DNA of 64,000 bases from Anoxynatronum sibiricum (GCF_039414295.1 NZ_JBCITM010000013.1:1-64000); one strand, 5' to 3'. Shown: positions 8,107-17,696, numbered from the stretch's first letter. The notes: generated by a model from the sequence alone, not told the origin. Numbers and translations are program-made.

Positions 8107-9798
8107 TTAATCAATAGAAGCAGAACCTTGATGTTGATAAACAACCTTTCCACCTACCATTGTTAATGCTACCTTTATGGATTTCAAATCTTCTGTATCG
8201 GTGTGATTAATGTTACGGTCTAATACGATCAAGTCTGCCAGCTTGCCTTCTTCTATACTTCCTTTGATGTTTTCTTCACCCGTTAATTTCGCACCATTAT
8301 AAGTCATCATTTGAATCGCATCTCGGAGACAAACACATTCGTCCGCGCCAAGTTGATAGCCCTGAAGCCCCTTTCTGGTCACCAGAGAATAGAGTCCCCA
8401 GAATGGGTTGACATGTGCACAGGGCATGTCCGTCCCGATGGTTGTGTTGATCCCCTTTGTCATATAGGTTTTTGCAGGTGTAAACGTACTTTGCATTTCT
8501 TTTGACAACAATTGATCATATCCATCTGCTTCGCCATACACAAACGAGGGTTGTATGGAGACCATTATGTTTGAATGCGCCATTTGATTTAGGCTTTTTT
8601 CCGATGGATAATACGCATGGATCAGATGATGATAACGTTTTTGAGGATTTTGCTTCCACGCTTCATCAATAGCATCAACCGCTGCTTCAATGGCTTTGTC
8701 GCCCATCACATGAATGCCAATGCTCCATCCCAGGTCATGCGCTTCTTTAATCCATTTTTTCAATTGCCCGACATCCAATCTTAATTTCACGTCGGGCGGT
8801 TCGGTTTCGTTTAGGTACGGCTCACTCATCCAAGCTGTTTTGGAGGTAAGTCCTCCATCAATGGCCATCTTTAATCCACCGAATCGCACCCACTCGTCTC
8901 CAAATCCTGTGTATACTCCTGTTTCCCGAATCCAGCTTTCCATCTTGTTAACATCTTGGTTTAATGTAAAACCTATCCAGTTGGGCATCAAGTTCACACG
9001 GATGTTTAATTTCGAGTTCATGTAAAGATTCTGATAAGCTCTGCATACTTCCGAACTGACACCTGGTTCAACGATGCTCGTAATGCCATGTTTTAAGTAG
9101 AACGGCATGCCATAGCGTATCGCCTCTTCGTAATCAGTAATGGAACTGGTTCCTTTATTTCCTCCGAAAACATCTGAACCAAACAAACCATCCATCGCTT
9201 CTCTGATCAACAGCACTGCTTTTCCGTGCAGTAGTCCCGTTGGTTGGCCTGTCATCTGATCCCTCTCGATTTTTCCACCCTCTGGATCAGGCGTATTTTC
9301 TGTAATCCCAGCGAGTCTCAGTGCGCATGAATTAACCAAACTGGCACCAAATATACGCTCCAAGACAACTGGGTTATCCGGAGATACGTCATCAATGTCG
9401 AATCTTGTAGGAAATCTGTTTTCTCGAAACTGTGTTTCGATCCAGCTGCCTCCATGAAGCCACTCACCACTTTTTTTGCTTTGAACCTTTTCTTTGATCT
9501 TTGATCTTAATGTTTCGAAATCTTCAATGCCAAATGTGATGATGCCTTTCAGAAGAACGCCGGCTTCCCACAGGTGATTATGTGTGTCTATGATTCCCGG
9601 TAGAACGGTTTGTCTCTGGCAGTTTATCACTTCCGTTTGATTTCCGATGTGCTGTTTTACTTCATTGTCAGATCCCACGAATATGATCTTGTTTTCCAAT
9701 ACAGCAACCGCCTCCTGATCCGGGCCAGTTACAGTGATCACATTTGCATTATGAAAAACATAATCCGCAGTCTGATGATTCTTAACAGAGCACCCCAA
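8107..9798 (-). CDS. YtcJ-like amidohydrolase (amidohydrolase family 3)
   Basis: A 563-residue metal-dependent hydrolase. The first metal motif is DTHNHLWEAG near residue 74; later motifs include GIHVMGDKAIEAAV and IGTDMPCAHVNPFWGLY. YtcJ-type proteins hydrolyse N-acyl or cyclic amide bonds, and the substrate cannot be read from sequence. Position between allB and a transporter suggests a ureide, hydantoin or purine-derived amide. A TTG at 9798 has AAGGAG 8 bases upstream and is preferred over the GTG at 9807, which touches that site. Confidence 0.75.
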   Translation of the reverse strand: MGCSVKNHQTADYVFHNANVITVTGPDQEAVAVLENKIIFVGSDNEVKQHIGNQTEVINCQRQTVLPGIIDTHNHLWEAGVLLKGIITFGIEDFETLRSKIKEKVQSKKSGEWLHGGSWIETQFRENRFPTRFDIDDVSPDNPVVLERIFGASLVNSCALRLAGITENTPDPEGGKIERDQMTGQPTGLLHGKAVLLIREAMDGLFGSDVFGGNKGTSSITDYEEAIRYGMPFYLKHGITSIVEPGVSSEVCRAYQNLYMNSKLNIRVNLMPNWIGFTLNQDVNKMESWIRETGVYTGFGDEWVRFGGLKMAIDGGLTSKTAWMSEPYLNETEPPDVKLRLDVGQLKKWIKEAHDLGWSIGIHVMGDKAIEAAVDAIDEAWKQNPQKRYHHLIHAYYPSEKSLNQMAHSNIMVSIQPSFVYGEADGYDQLLSKEMQSTFTPAKTYMTKGINTTIGTDMPCAHVNPFWGLYSLVTRKGLQGYQLGADECVCLRDAIQMMTYNGAKLTGEENIKGSIEEGKLADLIVLDRNINHTDTEDLKSIKVALTMVGGKVVYQHQGSASID

Positions 9799-9833
9799 GA
9801 ACCTCACTCCTTCCCTATTCTGACAGTTCGATC

Positions 9834-11384
9834 CTATTTGTTAGCGGCGTGTATTTGCTTCAACTCGTTTGAACGATGTGTCATAATGGCTAAGCCTATG
9901 ACAATCGATGCTGCCGCAACAATCATACCAAATAGGGGACTTATAAATCCACCAGCAATAAAACCTATTGCACTTGATAAACCCACTGTCAATGCATAGG
10001 GCAGTTGCGTTCTGACATGTTCGATATGGTCAGCCCCAGCAGCTGTGGAAGCTAAAATGGTTGTATCTGATATTGGTGAACAATGATCTCCAAATACACC
10101 ACCTGATAGAACAGCTCCAATCATCAATGTCAACGGTATGCCAAAGGCATGTGCCATAGGAAGACCGATGGGCATCATAATCGCCCATACTCCCCAGGAG
10201 CTGCCTGTTGAGAATCCGACAAACGCCCCCACAACGAATATCAGTGCCGGTATAAAACCAGGAGCAATTGACGTATTTTCAACGATAGTGATAAGATATC
10301 CTCTTAAGTTCATATCGCTTGTGATTGAACCAATGGACCATGCCAGCACAAGGATAATGGGAATTTGCGTATTAAGAGCAACACCACGAACAAACTTATC
10401 CATGATCTCTTTATAGCTGAAAACGTTGGATCTGGCTCCCATCACACCTGCCAGCGCACCGCCAACAAAGAATCCGGTGATGATTCCCAGTGTAATGTTT
10501 CCACTCATGAACGCCCCTCCAACACCGTTTACTGCTACTTCACCAGTCCAAAGAATGACTCCAAACAATGCTGTAAATAGGCCACCAATAGGAACAAGAA
10601 AATTTGAAATCGACAGATGCTTACCATCAAGAATATCAAACTCACTCTCGTCATCGCCAGTCATCGGCTTATCATTTTCACCGATTAGAAGACCTGTCTC
10701 AACAGCTCTCTTTTCTGCCTCATACATAGGACCAATGTCAATTGATCGGACAATGACGTACAACAGTGCTAACATTCCGAACAGGGCGTAAAAATTCATA
10801 GGAATTGATCTGACGAAAACATTCCATGGATTACCTTCAATTCCCAAATCAATCATCTGTGTGGCTACTAAACCAGTTGCATATACGCCATAACTTGTGA
10901 TGGGAGACATCGCTGCAAACGGGCAGCCCATCACATCACAAATATAGGCAAGTTTTACACGGGACACCTTCAATTTTTCTGTAATCGGCCTCATGATAGC
11001 TCCCAGTGTTAGTGTTGGTTCTGTATATATGAACGCAAAGGCACTGAAATAGGCGACCAGTTGTGCCGTTTTTCTGGTTTTAATTTTGTTCACCACTACA
11101 TCACCAAAAGCTTTGGAAGCTCCTGAAACCCGAATCATGTAAACAAATCCTCCACAGGCAATGATCAGGGTAATCATACTTGCGTTCCAGCTATTTCCAA
11201 TGACACTGAAAAAGTAATCCGAAATCATCATTGGAATGGCTACGAAGGGATTCCATCCATAAATAATCGTCGTCCCAACCCAAATGCCTGCCAATAATGA
11301 TAGAATAGTTTGTTTCGTGATCAAAGCCATTGTAATGGCAACAATTGGAGGAATTAATGCCAAAGCACCAAAACTGTTTTCCAT
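9834..11384 (-). CDS. NhaC-family Na+/H+ antiporter-like transporter
   Basis: A 516-residue membrane protein with about twelve hydrophobic segments. Family features include FSAFAFIYTEPTLTLGAIMRP, here split as FSAFAFIYTEPTLT and LGAIMRP, plus GFSTGSSWGVWAIMMPI and GGVFGDHCSPISDTTILAS. NhaC relatives exchange Na+ for H+ or for organic acids and amines. No allantoin or purine permease is seen in the cluster, so this protein may import a ureide or export a product; that is inference. ATG 11384 follows AGAGGAGTG. Confidence 0.8.
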   Translation of the reverse strand: MENSFGALALIPPIVAITMALITKQTILSLLAGIWVGTTIIYGWNPFVAIPMMISDYFFSVIGNSWNASMITLIIACGGFVYMIRVSGASKAFGDVVVNKIKTRKTAQLVAYFSAFAFIYTEPTLTLGAIMRPITEKLKVSRVKLAYICDVMGCPFAAMSPITSYGVYATGLVATQMIDLGIEGNPWNVFVRSIPMNFYALFGMLALLYVIVRSIDIGPMYEAEKRAVETGLLIGENDKPMTGDDESEFDILDGKHLSISNFLVPIGGLFTALFGVILWTGEVAVNGVGGAFMSGNITLGIITGFFVGGALAGVMGARSNVFSYKEIMDKFVRGVALNTQIPIILVLAWSIGSITSDMNLRGYLITIVENTSIAPGFIPALIFVVGAFVGFSTGSSWGVWAIMMPIGLPMAHAFGIPLTLMIGAVLSGGVFGDHCSPISDTTILASTAAGADHIEHVRTQLPYALTVGLSSAIGFIAGGFISPLFGMIVAAASIVIGLAIMTHRSNELKQIHAANK

Positions 11385-11626
11385 TTGATACACTCCTCTC
11401 ATCCAAATCATCCATTTTGTTTGTTTTGAGATAATTATCTTTAGGCTGTTTCAGTTGCTCAGATGATCCTCTTTAAAAATCACTGATTTCTTCTTGTTGA
11501 AGTACCTTATGACTTGTTGGATTTGATAACATAATCAACATGTTCATTAACCACTTAACGTTTTAAAACCTCCTTTCATCAGCCTAACTTTCCTTGTTTA
11601 CACCATGACATCATCGCACAGAGCTT
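11385..11626. other. intergenic region between allE and the transporter gene
   Basis: 242 bases on the minus strand between the allE stop and the transporter start. An AAGGAGG (revcomp near 11570) has no start codon at a proper distance. A 24-codon frame beginning MNMLIMLSNPT lies about 20 bases past it but is not convincing as a gene. Confidence 0.35.
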
Positions 11627-12388
11627 CTATAACTGGACGTCTCGATTACAGTCTTTTGAGTAAACATAGGATAGTTTTTCCTGTCCAACTGCATAAACAG
11701 CCTGAGGCACAAAGGGGCCAAACCAGATGTAGTCACCTTTCTTAACTGGAATCCACTCATTGTCAAGGTTGTAGATGCCTTCCCCTGACAAAATATAAGC
11801 GCCATGTTCCTGCACGTGCGTTTCCACAAAGGGATGGCTCCCTGGAGGATCGAAGGAAAGTATATGCATGTTCATGTCGAAATCATGATCCGCAGGCAAA
11901 AGATCCAGGATGGTGACGTTATGCATCTCTTCATAAAGTCTTTCTTCCATTTGATTCACATTTCCCACTACCAGCCAGGGTCGTTTACCTTCCAGCGGAA
12001 CATATAATTGTTTGTAAAGCACCAGCTGTGCATTTTGCTTCCCTGCATTTTTCAAGTACATTTTCTCCCCTGGTGGACAATATAGGTAGCCTCCCGCCGT
12101 CAGTTGATGTTTTTCTTCCTCTGTTCCCGCTTCAACGCTGCCGCTGATACAGTAAACAAAGGTTTCCACTCCCGCTTCACCAAATCCGGCTTCATTTTTT
12201 CCCTCTGGTTCCATGGTTACCAGATAATGGGCAAAACTGGCCCCTATTTTGGGGGAAGTCAATATGGAGATGCGACAGTTTTGAAAGCCTGGAATCACAT
12301 TGTTCACCAGGCCTTCGGGAGGAATAATGGCAAACTTTCCAGGACGGATGACGGCTCTGCTGCTCAACAAATCTTTTGGATAGCTCAT
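11627..12388 (-). CDS. allE: (S)-ureidoglycine aminohydrolase
   Basis: A 253-residue two-cupin protein. The N-terminal cupin is around residues 60-115 and the C-terminal cupin carries HPFVETHVQEHGAYILSGEG, which supplies the Mn-binding His/Glu cluster typical of AllE (YlbA). AllE releases ammonia from (S)-ureidoglycine to give (S)-ureidoglycolate. ATG 12388 has AAGGGGTG 6 bases upstream. It lies 36 bases after allC, the enzyme that makes ureidoglycine. Confidence 0.9.
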   Translation of the reverse strand: MSYPKDLLSSRAVIRPGKFAIIPPEGLVNNVIPGFQNCRISILTSPKIGASFAHYLVTMEPEGKNEAGFGEAGVETFVYCISGSVEAGTEEEKHQLTAGGYLYCPPGEKMYLKNAGKQNAQLVLYKQLYVPLEGKRPWLVVGNVNQMEERLYEEMHNVTILDLLPADHDFDMNMHILSFDPPGSHPFVETHVQEHGAYILSGEGIYNLDNEWIPVKKGDYIWFGPFVPQAVYAVGQEKLSYVYSKDCNRDVQL

Positions 12389-12424
12389 GATAACACCCCT
12401 TATATTGTTCATTTGATTAATCGA

Positions 12425-13690
12425 TTAGGCTGTCACTTGTATGCCTTTCACTTCATCTTTATATGCCAGCTCGTAGAGGGTGGCAATCAACGTCTCTACG
12501 CCCATGGCCAGATCTTCACCATCTGTATGTTCATGAGGTGAATGGCTGATGCCCCGGTGGCTGGGAACAAATATGAGGGCAGTAGGGACATGCTGGGCCA
12601 TTAACTGGGCATCGTGACCGGCACCACTGTACATTTTCATATAATCCACACCATTTCGGATGCACTCTGTTTCAATGATTTTTGTCAAGGCATTGTCCAT
12701 TGGAACAGGATTTTCATCCATCCACATATCCAAGCAATAGTCCACATCAAAACACACTGCGACTGTACTGATGATTTCACGGATATCTTTGGTCATGTCT
12801 TCCAATACTTTTCTGTCAGGATGACGTGTATCGATGGTAAACTCCACCTGACCCGGAACCACGTTGACAACATTGGGTTTCACATCGATTCTTCCTACTG
12901 TTGTTACCAATGGGTCACCATGTTCCCTGCAGCGCTGCAGAATTTTGCTGATCATTTCAGCTGCTGCATGTACCGCGTCCTTACGGTAGCTCATTGGAGT
13001 TGTTCCTGCATGATTGGATTCTCCCGTCAGCTCCACGGTGAATCGACGCTGCCCAACGATGCCTTCCACGATTCCCAGGGACTTTTTTTGCTTTTCAAGA
13101 ACGCATCCCTGTTCCACATGAAGTTCAAGAAAAGCTTTGATATCAGTTCTGGGCGGAGTTTTTTCGTCACAAAAGTCAAATCCTGCCCCCTGCATGGCTT
13201 TCACAAAAGAGATCCCAGACTCATCATCGATATTAAGCACTTCTTCTTTTCCGCCAAGTCCCAGCACATTTTTGGCTCCCCAGAAGACATAGGGAAATCG
13301 ACTGCCTTCTTCTTCGCAGATGGAAACCACTTCAATATTACGAACAGGATCTCCAAAATGCTTTTTCAAATGGGCGGTTGCCAGCAACCCAGCAATGATT
13401 CCGTACTGCCCGTCATATATGCCTCCATTCTTCACAGTGTCAATATGTGAACCGATTAAGATGGTTTGATCCTGATAGCGGCTTCCTTTTGCACTTCCAT
13501 AGAGATTTCCCACCGCATCAAAGTGAACGTTGAGGCCAGCTTCTTCCATACTCATCTTGAGATGCCGCTGGGCAGCCACCCAGTGTTCATCATAGAGCAA
13601 TCGTGTTAATCCGCCGCATTCATCCTGCCCGAACTGACTTAAATCGTGAATCGCTTTCATAATGTCTTGCTTCAGTAATTTACTTTTCAT
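12425..13690 (-). CDS. allC: allantoate amidohydrolase
   Basis: A 421-residue M20-family amidase/hydrolase. Metal ligands are visible: H82 in GSHIDTVKNGG, D93 in YDGQYG, the Glu pair in SICEEEGSRFP, and a C-terminal MYSGAGHDAQLMA. AllC converts allantoate to ureidoglycine with release of CO2 and ammonia; close relatives (N-carbamoyl amino acid amidases) share these motifs, so the assignment leans on allB and allE beside it. ATG 13690 follows AGAGGTG. It is the first gene of the ureide cluster. Confidence 0.85.
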   Translation of the reverse strand: MKSKLLKQDIMKAIHDLSQFGQDECGGLTRLLYDEHWVAAQRHLKMSMEEAGLNVHFDAVGNLYGSAKGSRYQDQTILIGSHIDTVKNGGIYDGQYGIIAGLLATAHLKKHFGDPVRNIEVVSICEEEGSRFPYVFWGAKNVLGLGGKEEVLNIDDESGISFVKAMQGAGFDFCDEKTPPRTDIKAFLELHVEQGCVLEKQKKSLGIVEGIVGQRRFTVELTGESNHAGTTPMSYRKDAVHAAAEMISKILQRCREHGDPLVTTVGRIDVKPNVVNVVPGQVEFTIDTRHPDRKVLEDMTKDIREIISTVAVCFDVDYCLDMWMDENPVPMDNALTKIIETECIRNGVDYMKMYSGAGHDAQLMAQHVPTALIFVPSHRGISHSPHEHTDGEDLAMGVETLIATLYELAYKDEVKGIQVTA

Positions 13691-13888
13691 CACCTGCACC
13701 TCTTTTTCGTATCCTCCATCTGCCATGGCACAACCTCACAACAAGAGAAAACCCGTCAAAACGTTTTCCCAAAAGACTGTGAATCACTTGCATCTGTTGC
13801 CGTCTCTGTAAGTTTTTTATCAACATCTCTCTAATTGACCTCATTGTATCGCGACAGGTTTGTTAATTCTTTAACTCCATATGCTAAA

Positions 13889-13933
13889 AAAACACTTGCC
13901 CTTTATCCTGTCTGGATAAGAAGCAAGTGTTTT
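13889..13933 (-). terminator. strong intrinsic terminator after the aminotransferase gene
   Basis: AAAACACTTGC pairs with GCAAGTGTTTT, with an inner TATCC/GGATA stem. On the minus strand the hairpin ends in seven T. It closes the ABC transporter-aminotransferase operon and insulates allC. Confidence 0.85.
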
Positions 13934-13975
13934 CAGTGATGATATCTATGTGAGTAATACAATCTTTCTATTGCC

Positions 13976-15142
13976 CTATTCATTTTTCTGAAAAAGCGGC
14001 ATGGCGGCGATGCGTTTAAAGGCTTCTTCCAACACGGGTAACTCAACGGTACAGGCAATCCGCAAATAGCCTTCACCCGCTTCCCCAAAGGCACTTCCCG
14101 GCAGCACCAGCACTCCGGTTTCTTCCAGGATTCGCTGCATCACTTCTTCTGAGGCGAGGCCGGTTTCCTGGATGTTGACAAAGAGGTAGAAGCTCCCCCG
14201 TGGCGGCAGCACCGACATATGGGGAATGGCAGCTATATGCTCGTAGGAGGCCTGCATCCGTTGCCGATAGGCTTCACGCTGAACTGGCTGCAGTTCGTCT
14301 TTTAGCGACAGGGCATGAAGAGCGGCCCGCTGGGAAACAGCAGGAGCCGAGAAGGTGACGCCTTCGTTGATATCCCGCATACACTGGATCAATTCAGGAA
14401 AGCCAGCCACAAAGCCGATGCGCCAGCCGGTCATGGTGTAATCCTTGGAAAAGCTTCCCAGGGAAATCACATGTTTTTTCAGCCCCGGAAGAGCGGCCAT
14501 GGGGACAAATTCCTGCTCATACATGAAGGAGCCATACACTTCGTCAGCAATGATGAGAAAATTGTGCTTCAACGCCAATGCCCCGATTTTCTCCAGGGTT
14601 TGGCGGCTGTAACAGGCCCCGGTGGGATTGTTGGGACTGTTGACAATGATGGCTCTGGTGCGGTGGGTGATAACTTTTTCAAAGGCTGCCGGATCCACCT
14701 GAAAACCGTCAGATTCTTTGACGGGTAAGTAGACGGGAATGCCGCGGGCCAGCCGGATCTGCGCCGGGTAGGGGGTGAAATGGGGAGTGGGAACAATCAC
14801 TTCATCCCCATCATCCAAAATGGCCTCCAGAGCCAGCCAGGTGCCGTGACAGGCCCCCACAGTGATCATGATGTCATCAGGTTCATAGCGCACGCCCCAG
14901 CCCCGGTATTCCCGGGCAATGGCCTGACGCAGTTCCATGATTCCCAGGGAATCGGTGTAGTGGGTCCAGCCTGCCAGCGTGTCTTCAAGTGCCGCCTGGC
15001 TCACCCGGGAATCGGTGTGAAAATCAGGGTCTCCCAGGCTGAGGTTAATGAGGTTTTCTGCCTGGGCAGCCCGTTCAAAAACCTTTGCCAGGGCTGTGGG
15101 CTCCTGGTTCCAGTATCTTTTTGCCAAATGAGGGTGCTTCAT
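13976..15142 (-). CDS. class I/II PLP-dependent aminotransferase
   Basis: A 388-residue fold-type I aminotransferase (AspC/DapL-like group). Visible: IVNSPNNPTGACYS, IADEVYGSFMYE, the PLP lysine in SLGSFSKDYTMTGWRIGF, and the C-terminal substrate Arg in YLRIACTVE. It transfers an amino group between an amino acid and an oxo acid; the substrate is not defined by sequence. It lies 12 bases after the ABC ATPase gene, so it probably acts on the amino acid that transporter imports. Confidence 0.85.
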   Translation of the reverse strand: MKHPHLAKRYWNQEPTALAKVFERAAQAENLINLSLGDPDFHTDSRVSQAALEDTLAGWTHYTDSLGIMELRQAIAREYRGWGVRYEPDDIMITVGACHGTWLALEAILDDGDEVIVPTPHFTPYPAQIRLARGIPVYLPVKESDGFQVDPAAFEKVITHRTRAIIVNSPNNPTGACYSRQTLEKIGALALKHNFLIIADEVYGSFMYEQEFVPMAALPGLKKHVISLGSFSKDYTMTGWRIGFVAGFPELIQCMRDINEGVTFSAPAVSQRAALHALSLKDELQPVQREAYRQRMQASYEHIAAIPHMSVLPPRGSFYLFVNIQETGLASEEVMQRILEETGVLVLPGSAFGEAGEGYLRIACTVELPVLEEAFKRIAAMPLFQKNE

Positions 15143-15154
15143 TGAATGGCCTCC

Positions 15155-15895
15155 TTATTCAAAGGATCTGAGAATCTTGCCGAGGAAATCTTTGGTACGG
15201 GGGTGCTGAGGCTGGTTGAAAATGGCCTGGGGAGTATTCTGTTCCACGATGAGCCCTTCGTCCATGAAAAGGACACGGGAGCCCACCTGGCGGGCAAAGC
15301 CCATTTCATGGGTGACCACCACCATGGTCATCCCCTCCGCCGCCAGTTCTTTCATTACGTCCAGCACTTCGCCCACCATTTCAGGATCAAGGGAGGAGGT
15401 GGGTTCATCAAAGAGCATCACCTGGGGTGACATGGCCAACGCCCGGGCAATAGCAATCCGCTGCTGTTGACCGCCGGAAAGCTGTTTGGGGTAAGCCTTG
15501 GCTTTTTCCACAAGACCGATGCGTTTCAAAAGCCCCATGGCCACTTCTTCTGCTTCGGGAACGGTCATCCCTTTCACCTGAATGGGGGCCAGGGTGATGT
15601 TTTCCAGCACGGTTTTATGGGGAAACAGGTTAAACTGCTGAAACACCATCCCCATTTTTTCACGTTGCTTGTTGATGTCGTTGTGGGAGTCGGTGATCTT
15701 AACCCCGTCGAAGAAAATTTCGCCTTCAGTCGGCTGTTCCAGCAGATTCAAACACCGGAGAAAGGTGCTTTTGCCGGAACCGCTGGGGCCGATGACCACC
15801 ACCACTTCACCCTGCTGAACTTCTTCATTAATCCCCTTTAAAACGTGAAGATCACCAAACTTTTTGTGAAGATTTTTAATGTGAATCACCGGCAC
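15155..15895 (-). CDS. polar amino acid ABC transporter, ATP-binding protein (GlnQ-like)
   Basis: A 246-residue ABC ATPase with Walker A GPSGSGKST, Q-loop VFQQFNLFPH, signature LSGGQQQRIAIARAL, Walker B VMLFDEPTSSLDPE and switch His in VVTHEMGFAR. These closely match GlnQ/HisP-type amino acid importers. The GTG start overlaps the permease gene by 20 bases, indicating translational coupling. Confidence 0.92.
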   Translation of the reverse strand: MPVIHIKNLHKKFGDLHVLKGINEEVQQGEVVVVIGPSGSGKSTFLRCLNLLEQPTEGEIFFDGVKITDSHNDINKQREKMGMVFQQFNLFPHKTVLENITLAPIQVKGMTVPEAEEVAMGLLKRIGLVEKAKAYPKQLSGGQQQRIAIARALAMSPQVMLFDEPTSSLDPEMVGEVLDVMKELAAEGMTMVVVTHEMGFARQVGSRVLFMDEGLIVEQNTPQAIFNQPQHPRTKDFLGKILRSFE

Positions 15896-16547
15896 GCATC
15901 CTCCTTTCAGCTACCCCCAAGAGGTTGGAGAGGGTAAAGGTCAAAATGAAATAAATGAAAGCTGCCACGATGAGTGGTTCGAAGGGGCGATAGGTAATTC
16001 CCCGAACAATGTTGGCACTGCGCATGATGTCATAAATGCCGATGACAGAGACAATAGCGGACTCTTTAATCACCACGATAAACTCGTTACCCAGAGCCGG
16101 CAAAATGTTTTTAAAGGCCTGGGGGATGATGATGTGGCGCATGGCCGTGTTGTGGGGCATTCCCAGAGAGCGGGCTGCTTCCATCTGGCCCCGGTCAATG
16201 GACTGAAGCCCTGCCCGGATGATTTCTGCCACGTAGGCGGCACTGTTCAGCGACAACGCAATGACGCCAGCCACAAAATCCGGGAACCGCATCCCGGTCA
16301 CCACCGGCAGCCCATAAAAAATGATAAATAATTGCACCAGCAGAGGTGTGCCCCTGACAAACTCGATGTAAGCGGCCGCCAAAAACTTCACTGGTTTCAA
16401 ACTTGATCTGCGCATGAGTGCCAGGATCAGACCAAGCATCACGCCAAAGAGGACTGCCAGAACCGCCAGAAAGATGGTATTGCGGGTTCCCGTCAGGTAA
16501 AGACCCTGATAACGGGTAATAAAACTGAAATCCATGCTGTAATTCAT
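15876..16547 (-). CDS. polar amino acid ABC transporter, permease
   Basis: A 223-residue inner-membrane permease of the HisM/GlnP type, with about five membrane segments and the EAA loop AARSLGMPHNTAMRHIIIPQ that docks to the ATPase. It is the single permease of this importer, probably a homodimer. It lies downstream of the binding-protein gene, separated from it by a terminator. Confidence 0.9.
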   Translation of the reverse strand: MNYSMDFSFITRYQGLYLTGTRNTIFLAVLAVLFGVMLGLILALMRRSSLKPVKFLAAAYIEFVRGTPLLVQLFIIFYGLPVVTGMRFPDFVAGVIALSLNSAAYVAEIIRAGLQSIDRGQMEAARSLGMPHNTAMRHIIIPQAFKNILPALGNEFIVVIKESAIVSVIGIYDIMRSANIVRGITYRPFEPLIVAAFIYFILTFTLSNLLGVAERRMRAGDSH

Positions 16548-16593
16548 GTGAACACCTCCGATAATCCCGGCTCCGCAGGCCGGTGTGAGTCAG

Positions 16594-16629
16594 AAAAAAA
16601 GACGGCGGCTTGTGACAAGCACCGTCTTT
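16594..16629 (-). terminator. terminator inside the ABC operon, between binding protein and permease
   Basis: AAAGACGG (16598-16605) pairs with CCGTCTTT (16622-16629), with an inner GCTTG/CAAGC stem. The minus strand ends in seven T. Position suggests partial termination, so the binding protein is made in excess of the membrane complex. Confidence 0.8.
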
Positions 16630-16651
16630 CAGCATACCAGATGTTCCCGGT

Positions 16652-17539
16652 TTATTCCACCTGTTGTTCATCCGCCAGGGCAGTGGCTTCTGCAATAAAC
16701 TGGGTAATCAGGTCATCTGCCATGAGCCGCTCCAGTGTGGCATTAATGGCTTCAGTCAGGTCATCATTCCCTTTAGCGATGGCGATGGCAACACCATCTT
16801 CCTGCCCAAAGCTGATATCAGAAACTGCCAGCTGGGCGTCGGCTTTGGCATAAGATGCGGCCACCGGACCTACCAGCACAATGCCGTCAATGCGGTCACT
16901 TTTCAGATCCATTACCAGGTCGTTAATGCGGCTGAGAAAACGAAGTTCGCCGGCATCGGGTATCTGCTCTGTGGCAATGGTTTCCTGTACAGTTGAAATC
17001 TGAGCTCCGATGCGTTTTCCTGCCAATGCTTCAATGGTGGATAGCTCAGCAGCATCTGCTGCCCGCACCAGGAACCGCTGTTCTGCCCGGTAGTAGGGAA
17101 CAGAGAAGTCAACACTCTCTTTCCGCACTTCAGTGGGCACCATACCGGCGACAATGAAGTCGATGTTGCCGGCCACCAGAGCTGCCAGCAGTCCGTCAAA
17201 GTCCATGTCGCGAATTTCCAGTTCCACTCCCAGGTCATTGGCAATTTCCCGGGCAATTTCAATGTCAAAACCAACCACTTCCAGATTACCGTCCACTTCA
17301 ACAATGAACTCGTAAGGGGGATAATCCGCCGATGTTCCCAGCACAATCTTGCCGGCTGCCTGCACATCTCCAATTTTGCCGCCCGCTGCTTCGGCCGGTG
17401 TTTCTGCAGGTGTTTCTGCCGGTGCTTCGGCCGGTTCCGTGGCGGCTGCCGGCGCGGGGGCGGGCTGGCTGCAGGCTGTCAATAACATTAGCATGGCCAC
17501 CAAAACAGCCAGCATCATTTTTCCTTTTCTTTTTAACAT
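16652..17539 (-). CDS. amino acid ABC transporter, substrate-binding lipoprotein
   Basis: A 295-residue family 3 solute-binding protein. It has a signal peptide with lipobox LLTAC, then an Ala/Pro/Glu-rich linker (about residues 24-52) and the binding domain beginning with KIVLGTSADYPPYEF. GFDIEIAREIANDLGVELE and FIVAGMVPTEVRKE are typical of polar amino acid binders. A promoter lies at 17668-17696. ATG 17539 is used; the upstream ATG at 17557 is possible. Confidence 0.9.
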   Translation of the reverse strand: MLKRKGKMMLAVLVAMLMLLTACSQPAPAPAAATEPAEAPAETPAETPAEAAGGKIGDVQAAGKIVLGTSADYPPYEFIVEVDGNLEVVGFDIEIAREIANDLGVELEIRDMDFDGLLAALVAGNIDFIVAGMVPTEVRKESVDFSVPYYRAEQRFLVRAADAAELSTIEALAGKRIGAQISTVQETIATEQIPDAGELRFLSRINDLVMDLKSDRIDGIVLVGPVAASYAKADAQLAVSDISFGQEDGVAIAIAKGNDDLTEAINATLERLMADDLITQFIAEATALADEQQVE

Positions 17540-17667
17540 GTCATCATACCTCCTCATCAGGGTAACATCAGTGATTCAAACAGGCGTTTTCCCTGCGAAC
17601 AAGGGCCACGCCATTACCGAAAAATCCGGTTTCCGGAAACAGTGTCTCAAGGTTTCTGGATTGTATT

Positions 17668-17696
17668 ATTATACATACTCAACCCGAAACATGCAA
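17668..17696 (-). promoter_or_regulatory. sigma-A promoter for the ABC transporter operon
   Basis: -35 TTGCAT (17696-17691), 17-base spacer, -10 TATAAT (17673-17668), giving a leader of roughly 120 bases before the binding-protein gene. Confidence 0.7.

Noticed and set aside
11460..11560. 24-codon frame upstream of the NhaC-type gene
   Set aside because: The nearest AAGGAGG is about 20 bases from its ATG, and the peptide has no leader-like codon bias.
12614..13450. 278-codon frame opposite allC
   Set aside because: No family resemblance and no ribosome site; allC motifs on the other strand are complete.
13750..13770. cre-like AAAACGTTTT upstream of allC
   Set aside because: Only the symmetric core matches; outer consensus positions fail on both strands.
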